Assembly (NCBI GenBank): GCA_017883485.1
Contig: JADGNM010000129.1
Coordinates: forward strand, 1 to 7,080
Direction: 5' to 3'
Length of the DNA stretch: 7,080 nucleotides
DNA from: Methanosarcina sp.
GTDB taxonomy: Archaea > Halobacteriota > Methanosarcinia > Methanosarcinales > Methanosarcinaceae
Shown here: positions 1 through 7,012 of the stretch, one piece after another
How the letters are laid out: every line of letters begins with the position of its first letter
How positions within the stretch are numbered: position 1 is the stretch's first letter
Notes under the pieces: generated by a model
The model's database searches: none
The model's input: the letters and a program-made list of their open reading frames with translations, nothing else
Told to the model about the DNA's origin: nothing
Position numbers and translations under genes: made by a program

Positions 1-894
1 TCTATTATTGAATTTCTCAGCCTGTAGATCCAGCAAGGATGAGATTACCTGAAGGTTATTCTTAATCCGGTGGTGAATCTCCTTTTTGCGGGCAGTCTCG
101 GCGTTTGCCAGAGCTTCTTCAGCTTCTTTTCTTTTAGTTATATCTCTGGCAATGACCGAGATAGCAGTCAGCTTCCCATGGATATCAAAAATCGGAGAAA
201 GAGATAATGAAACGTATATTTTCTTCCCGTCCTTTCTTAACTGTGAAGTCTCATATTGGTGGATCCTCTCTCCCTGTTTGACCATTTCGATTAGTGCTTT
301 TGTTTCTCCTTCTGAAGAGGATGGCTCCAGGATGAATATGGGTTTTCCAAGAATTTCTTCAGCTGAATAACCATAAAATTGCTCTGCTCCCTTATTCCAG
401 CTTGTAATGATACCGTCAAGGGACTTAGTTACGATAGCATCATGTGATGATTCCACTATGTTCGCTAAGCTCTGAATTTTCTCTTCTGTTTTTTTACGTT
501 CAGTAATATCCTGAACTGTTCCAATCATTCGAATTGGGATATTTTTTTCAAAAATGACTTCACCTTGTTCGTGAACTACACGTTCTTCTCCATCGGCTAA
601 GATAATCCTATAATCAATGCTATAGATCTCTCCGTTTAAAGCTTTTTTAAAGGCATTATCCACACAGTCTCGATTGCCGGGGTATACATAATTCAAAAAT
701 TCATTATTATCTGGGGCTATTTCTTGGGGATTGCGTCCAAAAATATGATACAACTCCTCAGACCAGTATGCTTTATCAGTTACAATATCCCATTCCCAAT
801 TTCCAATATGAACCATTTTTTGAGCTTCAGCAAGACTTCGTTCGCTTTCTTTCAACGATTTATAAGCCTTTTCAAGCTCTGCTGTACGTTCTTT
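1..894 (-). repeat. Left arm of a ~0.9-kb imperfect inverted repeat (kinase transmitter module)
   Basis: This arm encodes residues 646-943 of the minus-strand kinase: coiled coil, two PAS domains and the start of HisKA_2. It matches 4972-5868 on the opposite strand. Hand alignment of the proteins gives about 204 identities over 298 positions with a single one-residue indel. Exact DNA runs of about 20 nt are shared, such as GAAGAAATTCTTGGAAAACC. The true arm probably extends past the left edge into the HATPase. Confidence 0.85.
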
Positions 895-2829
895 AACTAA
901 ATTTTCTAAATTGTCAAGTGTTTCTTTCAGCTTAGTTTCTGTTTCCTTGATATCGGTAATGTCACGGGAAATGGCAAGAACAGAGTTCACTTCATCATTA
1001 ACAAACTCTGGTACTATTCGTGTGTTAAAGTAGTATTCTTTCCCCCGAGGCGACATATATCGAAATTCCATTGTTTTAGGTTTGCCTGTGATAAAAACAT
1101 TCTCAAAATGCTCTCTCCAGAATTTAACCAGTTCAGGATCCATACCCAGTTCACTATGAGTTTTCCCAATGATTTCTTCCGGAGACCGGTCATAAAGTTC
1201 CGCATCGGCAGGATTAGCATATATGTGATGATTCTGTCTATCAAAGCGGGCAATCATGTCAGGAGAATTTTCAGCTAATGTACGAAATTCATTTTCACTC
1301 GCTTGCAGAGCCTCTTCTGCCTGTTTGCGTTCCTGCTCCGCTTTTTTTCTCTGAAGGGCCTGCATCACTGCAGGTGCAATCGCTTCAAGGTCTTCCTGTT
1401 GCTCGAAGTTATAGCCGCCTTCACGGTTTGCGACCACAAGTATTCCCACAGTTTTTCCCTCCTGGACAAGGGGCACACCGAGAAATGACGTAAGCGGAGG
1501 ATGACCTTCCGGCAAGCCGATACTATCTGGGTGTGATAGAGGATTGTTTGTAAAGAAGCCTTTTCCACTCTCAATTACACGTCCGTACAAGCCATGCAGG
1601 ACAAAATTGCCCGGGCGGCGGCGATGTCCTGTTTTGTCATACATCAGGCACTGATCCCATCCCATTTCGCTAATTGCGAGATCGTGCATTATCCCGTCGA
1701 TTCCCACTTCACCAACGAAACCAACAGGGCTGCCCGTCATTTCCAGGGCTACGTATAGACATGCATTTCCAAGTTCATTTTCTGTTTTTGCCTGCACAAC
1801 ATTGCTGAAGATCCGGTTAATTTCCTCAAGAACACGGTTGTATCTGTTTATCCGGTGCTCTTCTTGTTTGCGTTCATTAATATCGCGGGCGACATGAATA
1901 CTTCCAGTGACTTTTCCTCCTGAATCGTATAGTGGCGAGACGCTTACTATGAAATAGCCACCAAGACAGTTCTTGCAAACCTCTGCTGTGTGCTCAAATC
2001 CGTCCTTAAGCAATTGCATGTGTGGACAAAAAGAAGGAGGCTTTGTCGTCCCATGGACAACACTAAAACAAGTTAGCCCAATGCACTCTTCCGGTGTCAT
2101 CCCCAATTTTGATGCCATGGCACTGTTAGCACGGGTAACTCTATAATTAGTATCTATTATGGCTATAAGGTCTGGCACAGTATCAAAAGTATGTTCCCAA
2201 TCTTTTGTGGCTCTGACTGCTGTTTCTTCAGCCATTTTACGCTTGTAGCTTTCGATGAGCTTCCATTTTCCTTTACTTTTGACCAATGTGAATTGATGGT
2301 TTACGCCCAGATAAATTATCTCGTCAACGTTGTGCCTATCGACAGAATAAGTACAAAGAACTATCATCTGGCAGTTGCCAATGACATTGTCCATTTGTTC
2401 CTTATAATTAATGAAACTATCCCAGTTTTCTTCATCCAACCATGAATTGTTCCCGCTAAGCCTGACACCTTCGTAACCATTTTGTGAAGCATAAGTCAGT
2501 TTTTCAGCACAACCATTTGAGACCCTATCAGGGTCGAAAACGCCTTCAGTTAGAAACCAGTCATTGTAAGAGATAATCTCGATTTGTCCTTTCTCCAGAT
2601 AAACATTAAGATCAGGTACAACCTGTCTCAAGGCTTCTATCGCATCTTCAACTTCCAAAGGTTGCGATGTAATCCAGAGGCAAAACTCGTTGTTTTTCAA
2701 TCCTTCTTTGAAATAAGGCACCAGAATATCCGTTAATTCTTCTTTTGTTTGATAAAATTGGCATATGTGCGTTTCCCAGGGTACACAGCCAACAATATCG
2801 ATACCAGATTTTCTTAGACTATTACTAAT
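1..2829 (-). CDS. Multi-domain sensor histidine kinase (MEDS-PAS-GAF-PAS-PAS-PAS-HisKA_2), 3' end outside the window
   Basis: Cytoplasmic signal-transduction kinase; 943 codons are visible with no internal stop, and it continues past the left edge. Numbering from the ATT at 2827-2829: residues 5-195 match a MEDS sensory domain (SGIDIVGCVPWETHICQFY near the start); 204-320 is a PAS with five Cys (249, 254, 268, 285, 288); 325-495 is a GAF; 510-625 a PAS; 626-663 a coiled coil (KERTAELEK); 664-781 and 784-901 are two more PAS domains, each ending in a DIT-type motif; 917-943 begins HisKA_2, with the H-box EIHHRIKNNL and probable phospho-acceptor His920. The HATPase domain should follow outside the window. 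No membrane segment is evident. The frame has no ATG, GTG or TTG before residue 37 (GTG at 2719-2721), which lies inside MEDS, so the ATT start is inferred from the Shine-Dalgarno and from MEDS completeness. The ligand is unknown. It is divergent from the kinase at 3604 and shares its transmitter half. Confidence 0.93.
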   Translation of the reverse strand, partial: MSNSLRKSGIDIVGCVPWETHICQFYQTKEELTDILVPYFKEGLKNNEFCLWITSQPLEVEDAIEALRQVVPDLNVYLEKGQIEIISYNDWFLTEGVFDPDRVSNGCAEKLTYASQNGYEGVRLSGNNSWLDEENWDSFINYKEQMDNVIGNCQMIVLCTYSVDRHNVDEIIYLGVNHQFTLVKSKGKWKLIESYKRKMAEETAVRATKDWEHTFDTVPDLIAIIDTNYRVTRANSAMASKLGMTPEECIGLTCFSVVHGTTKPPSFCPHMQLLKDGFEHTAEVCKNCLGGYFIVSVSPLYDSGGKVTGSIHVARDINERKQEEHRINRYNRVLEEINRIFSNVVQAKTENELGNACLYVALEMTGSPVGFVGEVGIDGIMHDLAISEMGWDQCLMYDKTGHRRRPGNFVLHGLYGRVIESGKGFFTNNPLSHPDSIGLPEGHPPLTSFLGVPLVQEGKTVGILVVANREGGYNFEQQEDLEAIAPAVMQALQRKKAEQERKQAEEALQASENEFRTLAENSPDMIARFDRQNHHIYANPADAELYDRSPEEIIGKTHSELGMDPELVKFWREHFENVFITGKPKTMEFRYMSPRGKEYYFNTRIVPEFVNDEVNSVLAISRDITDIKETETKLKETLDNLENLVKERTAELEKAYKSLKESERSLAEAQKMVHIGNWEWDIVTDKAYWSEELYHIFGRNPQEIAPDNNEFLNYVYPGNRDCVDNAFKKALNGEIYSIDYRIILADGEERVVHEQGEVIFEKNIPIRMIGTVQDITERKKTEEKIQSLANIVESSHDAIVTKSLDGIITSWNKGAEQFYGYSAEEILGKPIFILEPSSSEGETKALIEMVKQGERIHQYETSQLRKDGKKIYVSLSLSPIFDIHGKLTAISVIARDITKRKEAEEALANAETARKKEIHHRIKNNLQVISSLLDLQAEKFNNR

Positions 2830-2835
2830 TCGATA

Positions 2836-2842
2836 CCCCTCC
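2836..2842 (-). promoter_or_regulatory. Shine-Dalgarno GGAGGGG pointing to an ATT start
   Basis: On the minus strand GGAGGGG lies exactly 6 nt before the in-frame ATT at 2829-2827, ideal spacing for initiation. The other two frames show no useful start nearby. The upstream in-frame stop is at 2863-2865, and no ATG, GTG or TTG occurs between it and the Shine-Dalgarno. This site decides the start call for the minus-strand kinase. Confidence 0.75.
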
Positions 2843-2940
2843 TGTATAAGATAAAAATCTGCTTATCAGCTTAACTAATGAATTTTCAAAGGTTATTACC
2901 CATTAGATACGTTGCTTAAGTCGTTTGTATTAAAAATAAC

Positions 2941-2949
2941 TATATAAAA
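2941..2949 (-). promoter_or_regulatory. Candidate archaeal TATA box for the minus-strand kinase
   Basis: The minus strand reads TTTTATATA, a good archaeal TATA-box match. Transcription would begin about 25 nt downstream, near 2918, giving a leader of roughly 90 nt before the Shine-Dalgarno-led start at 2829. The spacer is so AT-rich that other matches exist, for example around 3116-3130, so the assignment is tentative. Confidence 0.35.
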
Positions 2950-3287
2950 ATGAAATTATATTAACCTAGCATCTTTTACTTTAAAGTGACTCTCCTACTT
3001 TTATTTTATTGAATTTCACAAAGCCTACTTTGTAGTAACTTTTAAGTATATTCATTTTTACAAGAAGAAGTAATTTGACTTCTCAGAAATTTATTGACGT
3101 TATGATTATTAATGCTTTATAAATATAAAAAACTGTCTCATATAACTGAGAATGTATTAAGAAGCTTTGGTTCATCGTTTTTCTGGATAAGAAATTGGTC
3201 GGAGAAAAAAATATAAAACATTCAGAAGGTTATTTTTATTGGAGGGAATAAGGAATAAGAAACAGTGTTCACCGAAAGAACAAACCG

Positions 3288-3361
3288 AAATTACGAGTAC
3301 ATGTAAAAAAATGTTACTGAAAATTAAAGTACTCTTCAATGAATAACGTAATTCGTAATTT
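3288..3361. repeat. Nested inverted repeat in the spacer
   Basis: AAATTACGA (3288-3296) is the exact reverse complement of TCGTAATTT (3353-3361). Between them GAGTAC (3295-3300) pairs with GTACTC (3329-3334). The two stems overlap by two bases on the left arm, so both cannot form fully at once. This could be a structured leader or decayed repeat DNA, but in such AT-rich sequence chance is a real possibility. Confidence 0.3.
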
Positions 3362-3498
3362 TTATATTAACCTTATCATTAATTAAGTAACAACGCATTT
3401 ATTCTTTGACTCGTAGTACGTTAAATTATCTCGTATCTATTACCTTCCTAACTAAACGATAATTGTTATGATTGAAGAATACTTAAATTTAATGCATA

Positions 3499-3524
3499 AT
3501 TATATACATCAATAAATTTAAATA
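3499..3524 (+). promoter_or_regulatory. Candidate TATA region for the plus-strand kinase
   Basis: ATTATATAC at 3499-3507 and TTTAAATA at 3517-3524 are the nearest TATA-like boxes upstream of the plus-strand kinase. Initiation about 25 nt downstream would fall near 3528-3546, leaving a leader of about 60-75 nt before the ATG at 3604. No clear BRE could be assigned to either. Confidence 0.35.
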
Positions 3525-3603
3525 TCACGTTTGCTGTGAGTGGTCGCAACAAAATAGTTTAGATAAGGCATTGCCTTCAAGAAAAAAGACTCTGAAGGGA
3601 ATT

Positions 3604-6474
3604 ATGAACACAAAAATGGAGCAATCTCCTGCAATAAACCCTAATCCAGTACTCAGCGTGGCAAAGAATGGCACTGTTCTTTACTCCAATGAGGCAGGCG
3701 AGCCCTTACTGCGTGAGTGGGGCATAGAAGTCAGGGAAAAACTTCCTTCAGATATCAATGAGATTGTGCAAAAGGTAATTTCCCGGAATAGCCCAGAAAG
3801 AATGGAAGTTAAAGCTGGAAAAAGAACATACCTGATCGCTCTTCATCCCTCACTCGAACATGAATGCGTAAACGTTTATGGATTTGATATAAGTGACCAG
3901 AAAGGGGTTGAAGAAAAAGTTCAGGAATGTGAAGCTCTGGAGACGGCAAACGTGGAGCTTTCAGAGATCGTTGATATCCAGGCGATCCAGCCCCTCATGG
4001 ATGATTTATATAAGCTTGTTCACATCCCCATTGGTATAAACGATCTCAAGGGAAATGTCCTGGCAGGTGTCGGATGGCAGGATATCTGCACAAAATTCCA
4101 CAGGGTTAACCTCGAAGCCTGCAAGCACTGCATAGAAAGTGACTCAAAGTTATCCGCAGGCGTCCTTCCGGGAGAGTTTAAACTGTACAAGTGCAAGAAT
4201 AATATGTGGGACATAGTGACTCCTATCATGGTGGGTAGCCAGCATATCGGCTATGTCTTCGCAGGTCAGTTCTTTTTTGATGACGAGCCTCTGGACTTTG
4301 AGCTTTTCCGATCCCAGGCTAAAAAATACGGCTTCAATGAGGAGGAATATATAGCAGCGCTTAAAAAAGTTCCTCGGTTGAGCAGGGAAGCTGTGGAGAC
4401 AGGTATGTCTTTCTTCATGACGTTTGCCAACTTGGTCTCACGGCTAAGCTACAGCAATATCAAACTGGCTCAGTCACTGGAGAAACGTGATGTCCTTGTG
4501 GATGCGTTGGTTGAGAGCGAGAAAAGTGAGCGAATTCGTTCGGATGAACTGGCAGTATTATTGGATGCGGTACCTGCCGCCGTGTTGATAACGCACGACC
4601 CCCAAGCGCTTCAAGTGACTGGTAACCGTCTCTCCTATGCATGGCTCCGACTTCCAGAAGGCTCAAACATATCCAAAACCTCTCCAGAGGGAGTTAGACC
4701 TGAGACTTATAGGATGTTCAAGGACGGGGTGGAGATCCCACTTACAGATATGCCTGTGCGAATGTCGGCTTCAGGAAAAGAGGTACGCGACTACGAGTTT
4801 GATCTTGTCTCTTCTGACGGCACGATACGACATTTACTAGGTAATGCTAAACCCTTGCGCGATGAACAGGGTAACCCACTCGGAGCCGTTTCTGCATTCA
4901 TAGATATCACCGAGCGAAAAAAAGCAGAAGAAGCTCTTAAAAAAGCACATGACACCCTAGAAGATAAAGTTAAGGAACGTACAGCAGAACTTGAAAAAAC
5001 ATACAATTCGTTGAAAGAAAGCGAAGAGCGTCTTGCTGAAGCTCAAAAAATAGCTCATATTGGAAGTTGGGAGTGTAATCCTGTAACTCATAAATTATAT
5101 TGGTCTGATGAAGTTTATCGTATTTTTGGGCTTGATCCTCAAGAATTTGAACAAATCCACGATGTATTTTTTAAATGTGTACATCCCGAAGATCGAGAGT
5201 ATGTGAATCATGCCATTAAAGAAGCATTAAATGGAAAGCCGTATAACATTGATTACAGAATAATCTTGGCTAACGGAGAAGAGCGTATAGTCTGTGTGCA
5301 AGGTGAAGCTATTTTTGATGAGAAAAATACTCCTATTCGATTGAGAGGAGTAGTTCAGGATATTACTGAGCATAAAAAATCAGAAGAGAAAATTCGGACC
5401 TTGGCGAATATTGTTGAGTCGTCAAATGACGCTGTTGGGACTATATCGCTCGATGGCATCATTACGAGTTGGAATAAGGGCGCAGAGCAAGTTTATGGTT
5501 ATTCGACTGAAGAAATTCTTGGAAAACCTGTATCCATCTTGGCTCAATCAAATTTAATGGATGAAACAAAAAGATTGAGTGAACTGGTTAAAAAAGGACA
5601 GAAGATTCGTAATTATGAGACTACACGGTTAAGAAAGGACGGAAAGAGAATCTACGTTTCATTTTCTCTTTCTCCGGTTTTTGATATGCATAAAAAACTG
5701 ACTGCTGTCTCGTTCATTTCCAGAGATATAACTAAAAGAAAAGAAGCTGAAGAAGCTCTCGCGAATATCGAAATTGTCCGCAAGCAGGAAATCCATCATC
5801 GAATCAAAAATAACCTTCAGGTAATTTCATCACTGCTTGACCTTCAAAGTGATCATTTCAAAGGAAGAAAGGATATAAAAGATTCAGAAGTCTTGGAAGC
5901 CTTCAAGGAAAGCCAGGATCGTGTGATTTCTATGGCTCTTATTCATGAAGAGTTACATCGAGGTGGAGAAATCGATAAACTGAACTTTACTGCTTATGTT
6001 AAAGAACTTGCTGACAATCTCTTTCTTACCTATAGGCTTGAAAATGCCAACACCAGTTTGGATACAGATATAGAAGAAGATATTTTCTTTGACTTGGACA
6101 CTTCAGTTCCACTAGGCATAATAATCAATGAACTTGTCTCCAATTCTCTAAAATATGCATTTTCTGACAGAGATAAAGGAGAAATTCATATTAAACTTCA
6201 TAGAGAAAAAAAGGGAGAATACAAAATCAATGGCTGTAAGAGCGTTAATTTTGCTCTGACAGTTTCAGATGACGGAGTAGGCATTCCTGAAAATCTAAAT
6301 ATCGAAGACCTCGATAGCTTGGGGCTTCAGCTTGTAACTTCCCTCGTAGACCAGTTAGATGGGGAACTTGAACTGAAAAGAAACAACGGGACGGAATTCA
6401 CTATAAAGTTCACTGTAACAGAAAAAAGTGATCATGATCAGTGCCAGCCCCAAAGTTCATTGGACAAAGAGTAA
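3604..6474 (+). CDS. Sensor histidine kinase (PAS-PocR-PAS-PAS-PAS-HisKA_2-HATPase), complete
   Basis: Soluble 956-residue kinase that should autophosphorylate on His in response to a ligand or redox cue and pass phosphate to a response regulator not found here. Numbering from ATG 3604: 10-98 is a divergent PAS (NPVLSVAKNGTVLYSNEAG); 118-292 a PocR-type ligand-binding domain with Cys162, Cys173, Cys176 and Cys197; 310-437 a PAS ending DITERKK; 438-478 a coiled coil; 479-590 and 596-710 two PAS domains; 729-800 HisKA_2 with EIHHRIKNNL and probable phospho-His732; 805-937 HATPase with N-box NELVSNSLKYAF (Asn847), G1 DDGVGIP (889-895), G2 LGLQLV (906-911) and GTEFTIKF. All catalytic motifs look intact. 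A TTG at 3571 would add 11 residues, but ATG 3604 is preferred: it precedes a typical PAS N-terminus and follows a weak GAAGGGA. No membrane segments seen. Residues 457-755 are paralogous to the minus-strand kinase. The ligand is unknown. Confidence 0.96.
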   Translation: MNTKMEQSPAINPNPVLSVAKNGTVLYSNEAGEPLLREWGIEVREKLPSDINEIVQKVISRNSPERMEVKAGKRTYLIALHPSLEHECVNVYGFDISDQKGVEEKVQECEALETANVELSEIVDIQAIQPLMDDLYKLVHIPIGINDLKGNVLAGVGWQDICTKFHRVNLEACKHCIESDSKLSAGVLPGEFKLYKCKNNMWDIVTPIMVGSQHIGYVFAGQFFFDDEPLDFELFRSQAKKYGFNEEEYIAALKKVPRLSREAVETGMSFFMTFANLVSRLSYSNIKLAQSLEKRDVLVDALVESEKSERIRSDELAVLLDAVPAAVLITHDPQALQVTGNRLSYAWLRLPEGSNISKTSPEGVRPETYRMFKDGVEIPLTDMPVRMSASGKEVRDYEFDLVSSDGTIRHLLGNAKPLRDEQGNPLGAVSAFIDITERKKAEEALKKAHDTLEDKVKERTAELEKTYNSLKESEERLAEAQKIAHIGSWECNPVTHKLYWSDEVYRIFGLDPQEFEQIHDVFFKCVHPEDREYVNHAIKEALNGKPYNIDYRIILANGEERIVCVQGEAIFDEKNTPIRLRGVVQDITEHKKSEEKIRTLANIVESSNDAVGTISLDGIITSWNKGAEQVYGYSTEEILGKPVSILAQSNLMDETKRLSELVKKGQKIRNYETTRLRKDGKRIYVSFSLSPVFDMHKKLTAVSFISRDITKRKEAEEALANIEIVRKQEIHHRIKNNLQVISSLLDLQSDHFKGRKDIKDSEVLEAFKESQDRVISMALIHEELHRGGEIDKLNFTAYVKELADNLFLTYRLENANTSLDTDIEEDIFFDLDTSVPLGIIINELVSNSLKYAFSDRDKGEIHIKLHREKKGEYKINGCKSVNFALTVSDDGVGIPENLNIEDLDSLGLQLVTSLVDQLDGELELKRNNGTEFTIKFTVTEKSDHDQCQPQSSLDKE
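4972..5868 (+). repeat. Right arm of the ~0.9-kb imperfect inverted repeat
   Basis: This arm encodes residues 457-755 of the plus-strand kinase and pairs with 1-894. Similarity is clear from KERTAELEK onward; before it the two proteins have unrelated sensor domains. Conservation is highest in the last PAS and the H-box, where runs of 15-20 identical residues occur, and lowest in the middle of the first shared PAS (residues about 509-540). Confidence 0.85.
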
Positions 6475-6522
6475 TTAGAGCCTTAAAAAGTAAATAATAG
6501 ATGTTGTTAATGTCACACTAGG

Positions 6523-6530
6523 TATATAAT
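6523..6530 (+). promoter_or_regulatory. Candidate TATA box, leaderless spacing to ATG 6548
   Basis: TATATAAT is centred about 22 nt before the ATG at 6548. Initiation would fall at or just around that codon, as in leaderless archaeal transcripts. It may be the surviving promoter of a decayed gene or may drive a small RNA. Confidence 0.3.
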
Positions 6531-6547
6531 ATCGGTATAAGTTCCGT

Positions 6548-6601
6548 ATGTGCAAATTGCTTATCGTAGAAGATATAGTAGGGCAAACACTTTATGGATA
6601 A
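6548..6601 (+). pseudogene. Possible remnant of a response-regulator receiver start
   Basis: ATG opens a 17-codon frame whose first residues are MCKLLIVEDIVGQ, ending at TAA 6599-6601. M-x-K-L-L-I-V-E-D is the usual first beta strand and acidic pocket of CheY-like receiver domains, the expected partners of HisKA_2 kinases. Nothing downstream continues the domain in any frame I could recognise. The frame is very short and the match could be chance. Confidence 0.25.
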
Positions 6602-6666
6602 ATTCATAATCTATTTTGTCTTGTAAATAAAACCTGTAATACTCATAGCTTGACATTCACCCCCCC

Positions 6667-6864
6667 TTATTCAAAAGTTGTATAAGCCTCTCCTTTAAGT
6701 CGAAAAATTTTCCCATCACTTAAAAAATTCTTCAGTGCATTAGTAATGTATTCATCCGACGCCCTTATGCAACTAACGACGTCTGCATAAGTTACTATTC
6801 CATTCTTAAGTATGAATAATTCAATGTCATTTTCAAGAGTTATTTTCTCACGCCCGAAATACAA
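6667..6864 (-). CDS. Small hypothetical protein, winged-helix-like
   Basis: A 65-residue frame starting at TTG (6864-6862) and ending at TAA (6667-6669). Residues 9-20 and 27-34 look helical. The stretch DVVSCIRASDEYITNALKNF (29-48) reads like a helix-turn-helix, and DGKIFRLKGEAYTTFE (50-65) like a short two-stranded wing. This suggests a compact DNA-binding or regulatory protein, but the function is not established. The size fits the small stand-alone wHTH proteins common in archaea. No good Shine-Dalgarno precedes the TTG, and an in-frame TAA lies four codons upstream, limiting extension. A TTAATAAATA stretch at 6881-6890 could be a TATA box giving a leaderless or nearly leaderless transcript. 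The protein is basic at its end and not a shadow of any other gene here. It is convergent with the upstream kinase. Confidence 0.55.
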   Translation of the reverse strand: MYFGREKITLENDIELFILKNGIVTYADVVSCIRASDEYITNALKNFLSDGKIFRLKGEAYTTFE

Positions 6865-6901
6865 TATAGGTTGTTATCCCTATTTATTAAGCTCTTTTCA
6901 A

Positions 6902-6914
6902 CAAAGTCACTTTG
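6902..6914. repeat. 13-bp dyad CAAAGTCACTTTG
   Basis: Two perfect 6-bp arms flank a single C, lying about 40 bp upstream of the minus-strand start at 6864 and next to its TATA-like stretch. This position suits an operator for the small wHTH-like gene. A similar ACAAAG-4 nt-CTTTGT dyad sits at 3018-3033 in the kinase spacer. A regulatory role is inference only. Confidence 0.3.
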
Positions 6915-7012
6915 AATTGGCAAATATGGGCTCAGTATTTATTTCACCCACTCTTCACCATCCCACCTTTTCCAGTACACTAGTGTCGCAACAATTTAAT
7001 AATAGATCAATT

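Larger units (their letters stand above)
2830..3603. other. Divergent AT-rich intergenic region
   Basis: This 774-bp spacer separates the two divergent kinase genes and must hold both promoters. No convincing protein-coding gene or tRNA was seen. It contains several TATA-like tracts and short dyads: ACTTTAAAGT at 2978-2987, ACAAAG-4 nt-CTTTGT at 3018-3033, CTCA-6 nt-TGAG at 3137-3150, and AAATTACGA at 3288-3296 with TCGTAATTT at 3353-3361, which encloses GAGTAC/GTACTC. A purine-rich GGAGGG at 3241 leads only to a 13-codon frame. Most of the stretch shows nothing assignable. Confidence 0.7.
6475..6666. other. AT-rich spacer downstream of the plus-strand kinase
   Basis: No convincing gene. It carries a TATA-like TATATAAT at 6523-6530, a 17-codon frame at 6548-6601 resembling the start of a response-regulator receiver domain, and a run of seven C at 6660-6666 directly after the stop codon of the minus-strand gene at 6667. 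No hairpin or clear T-rich terminator could be assigned to the kinase. Confidence 0.5.

Noticed and set aside
86..370. Plus-strand frame of 94 codons
   Set aside because: It lies antisense to the last PAS and H-box region of the minus-strand kinase, whose reading frame shows clear domain homology.
2191..2445. Plus-strand frame of 84 codons
   Set aside because: It is antisense to the MEDS domain, and its hydrophobic, Phe-rich composition is typical of a shadow frame.
3241..3306. GGAGGG followed by a GTG-led 13-codon frame at 3265
   Set aside because: The spacing is too long for that Shine-Dalgarno and the peptide is too short to support as a gene.
3571..3603. TTG at 3571 as start of the plus-strand kinase
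   Set aside because: It has no useful Shine-Dalgarno. The 11 extra residues are basic and unlike a PAS N-terminus, and ATG 3604 fits better.
6561..6656. Minus-strand frame of 31 codons after GGGGGGGTGA
   Set aside because: The purine run is only 1 nt from the ATG, the peptide resembles no family, and it overlaps the receiver-like fragment. The G run looks fortuitous.
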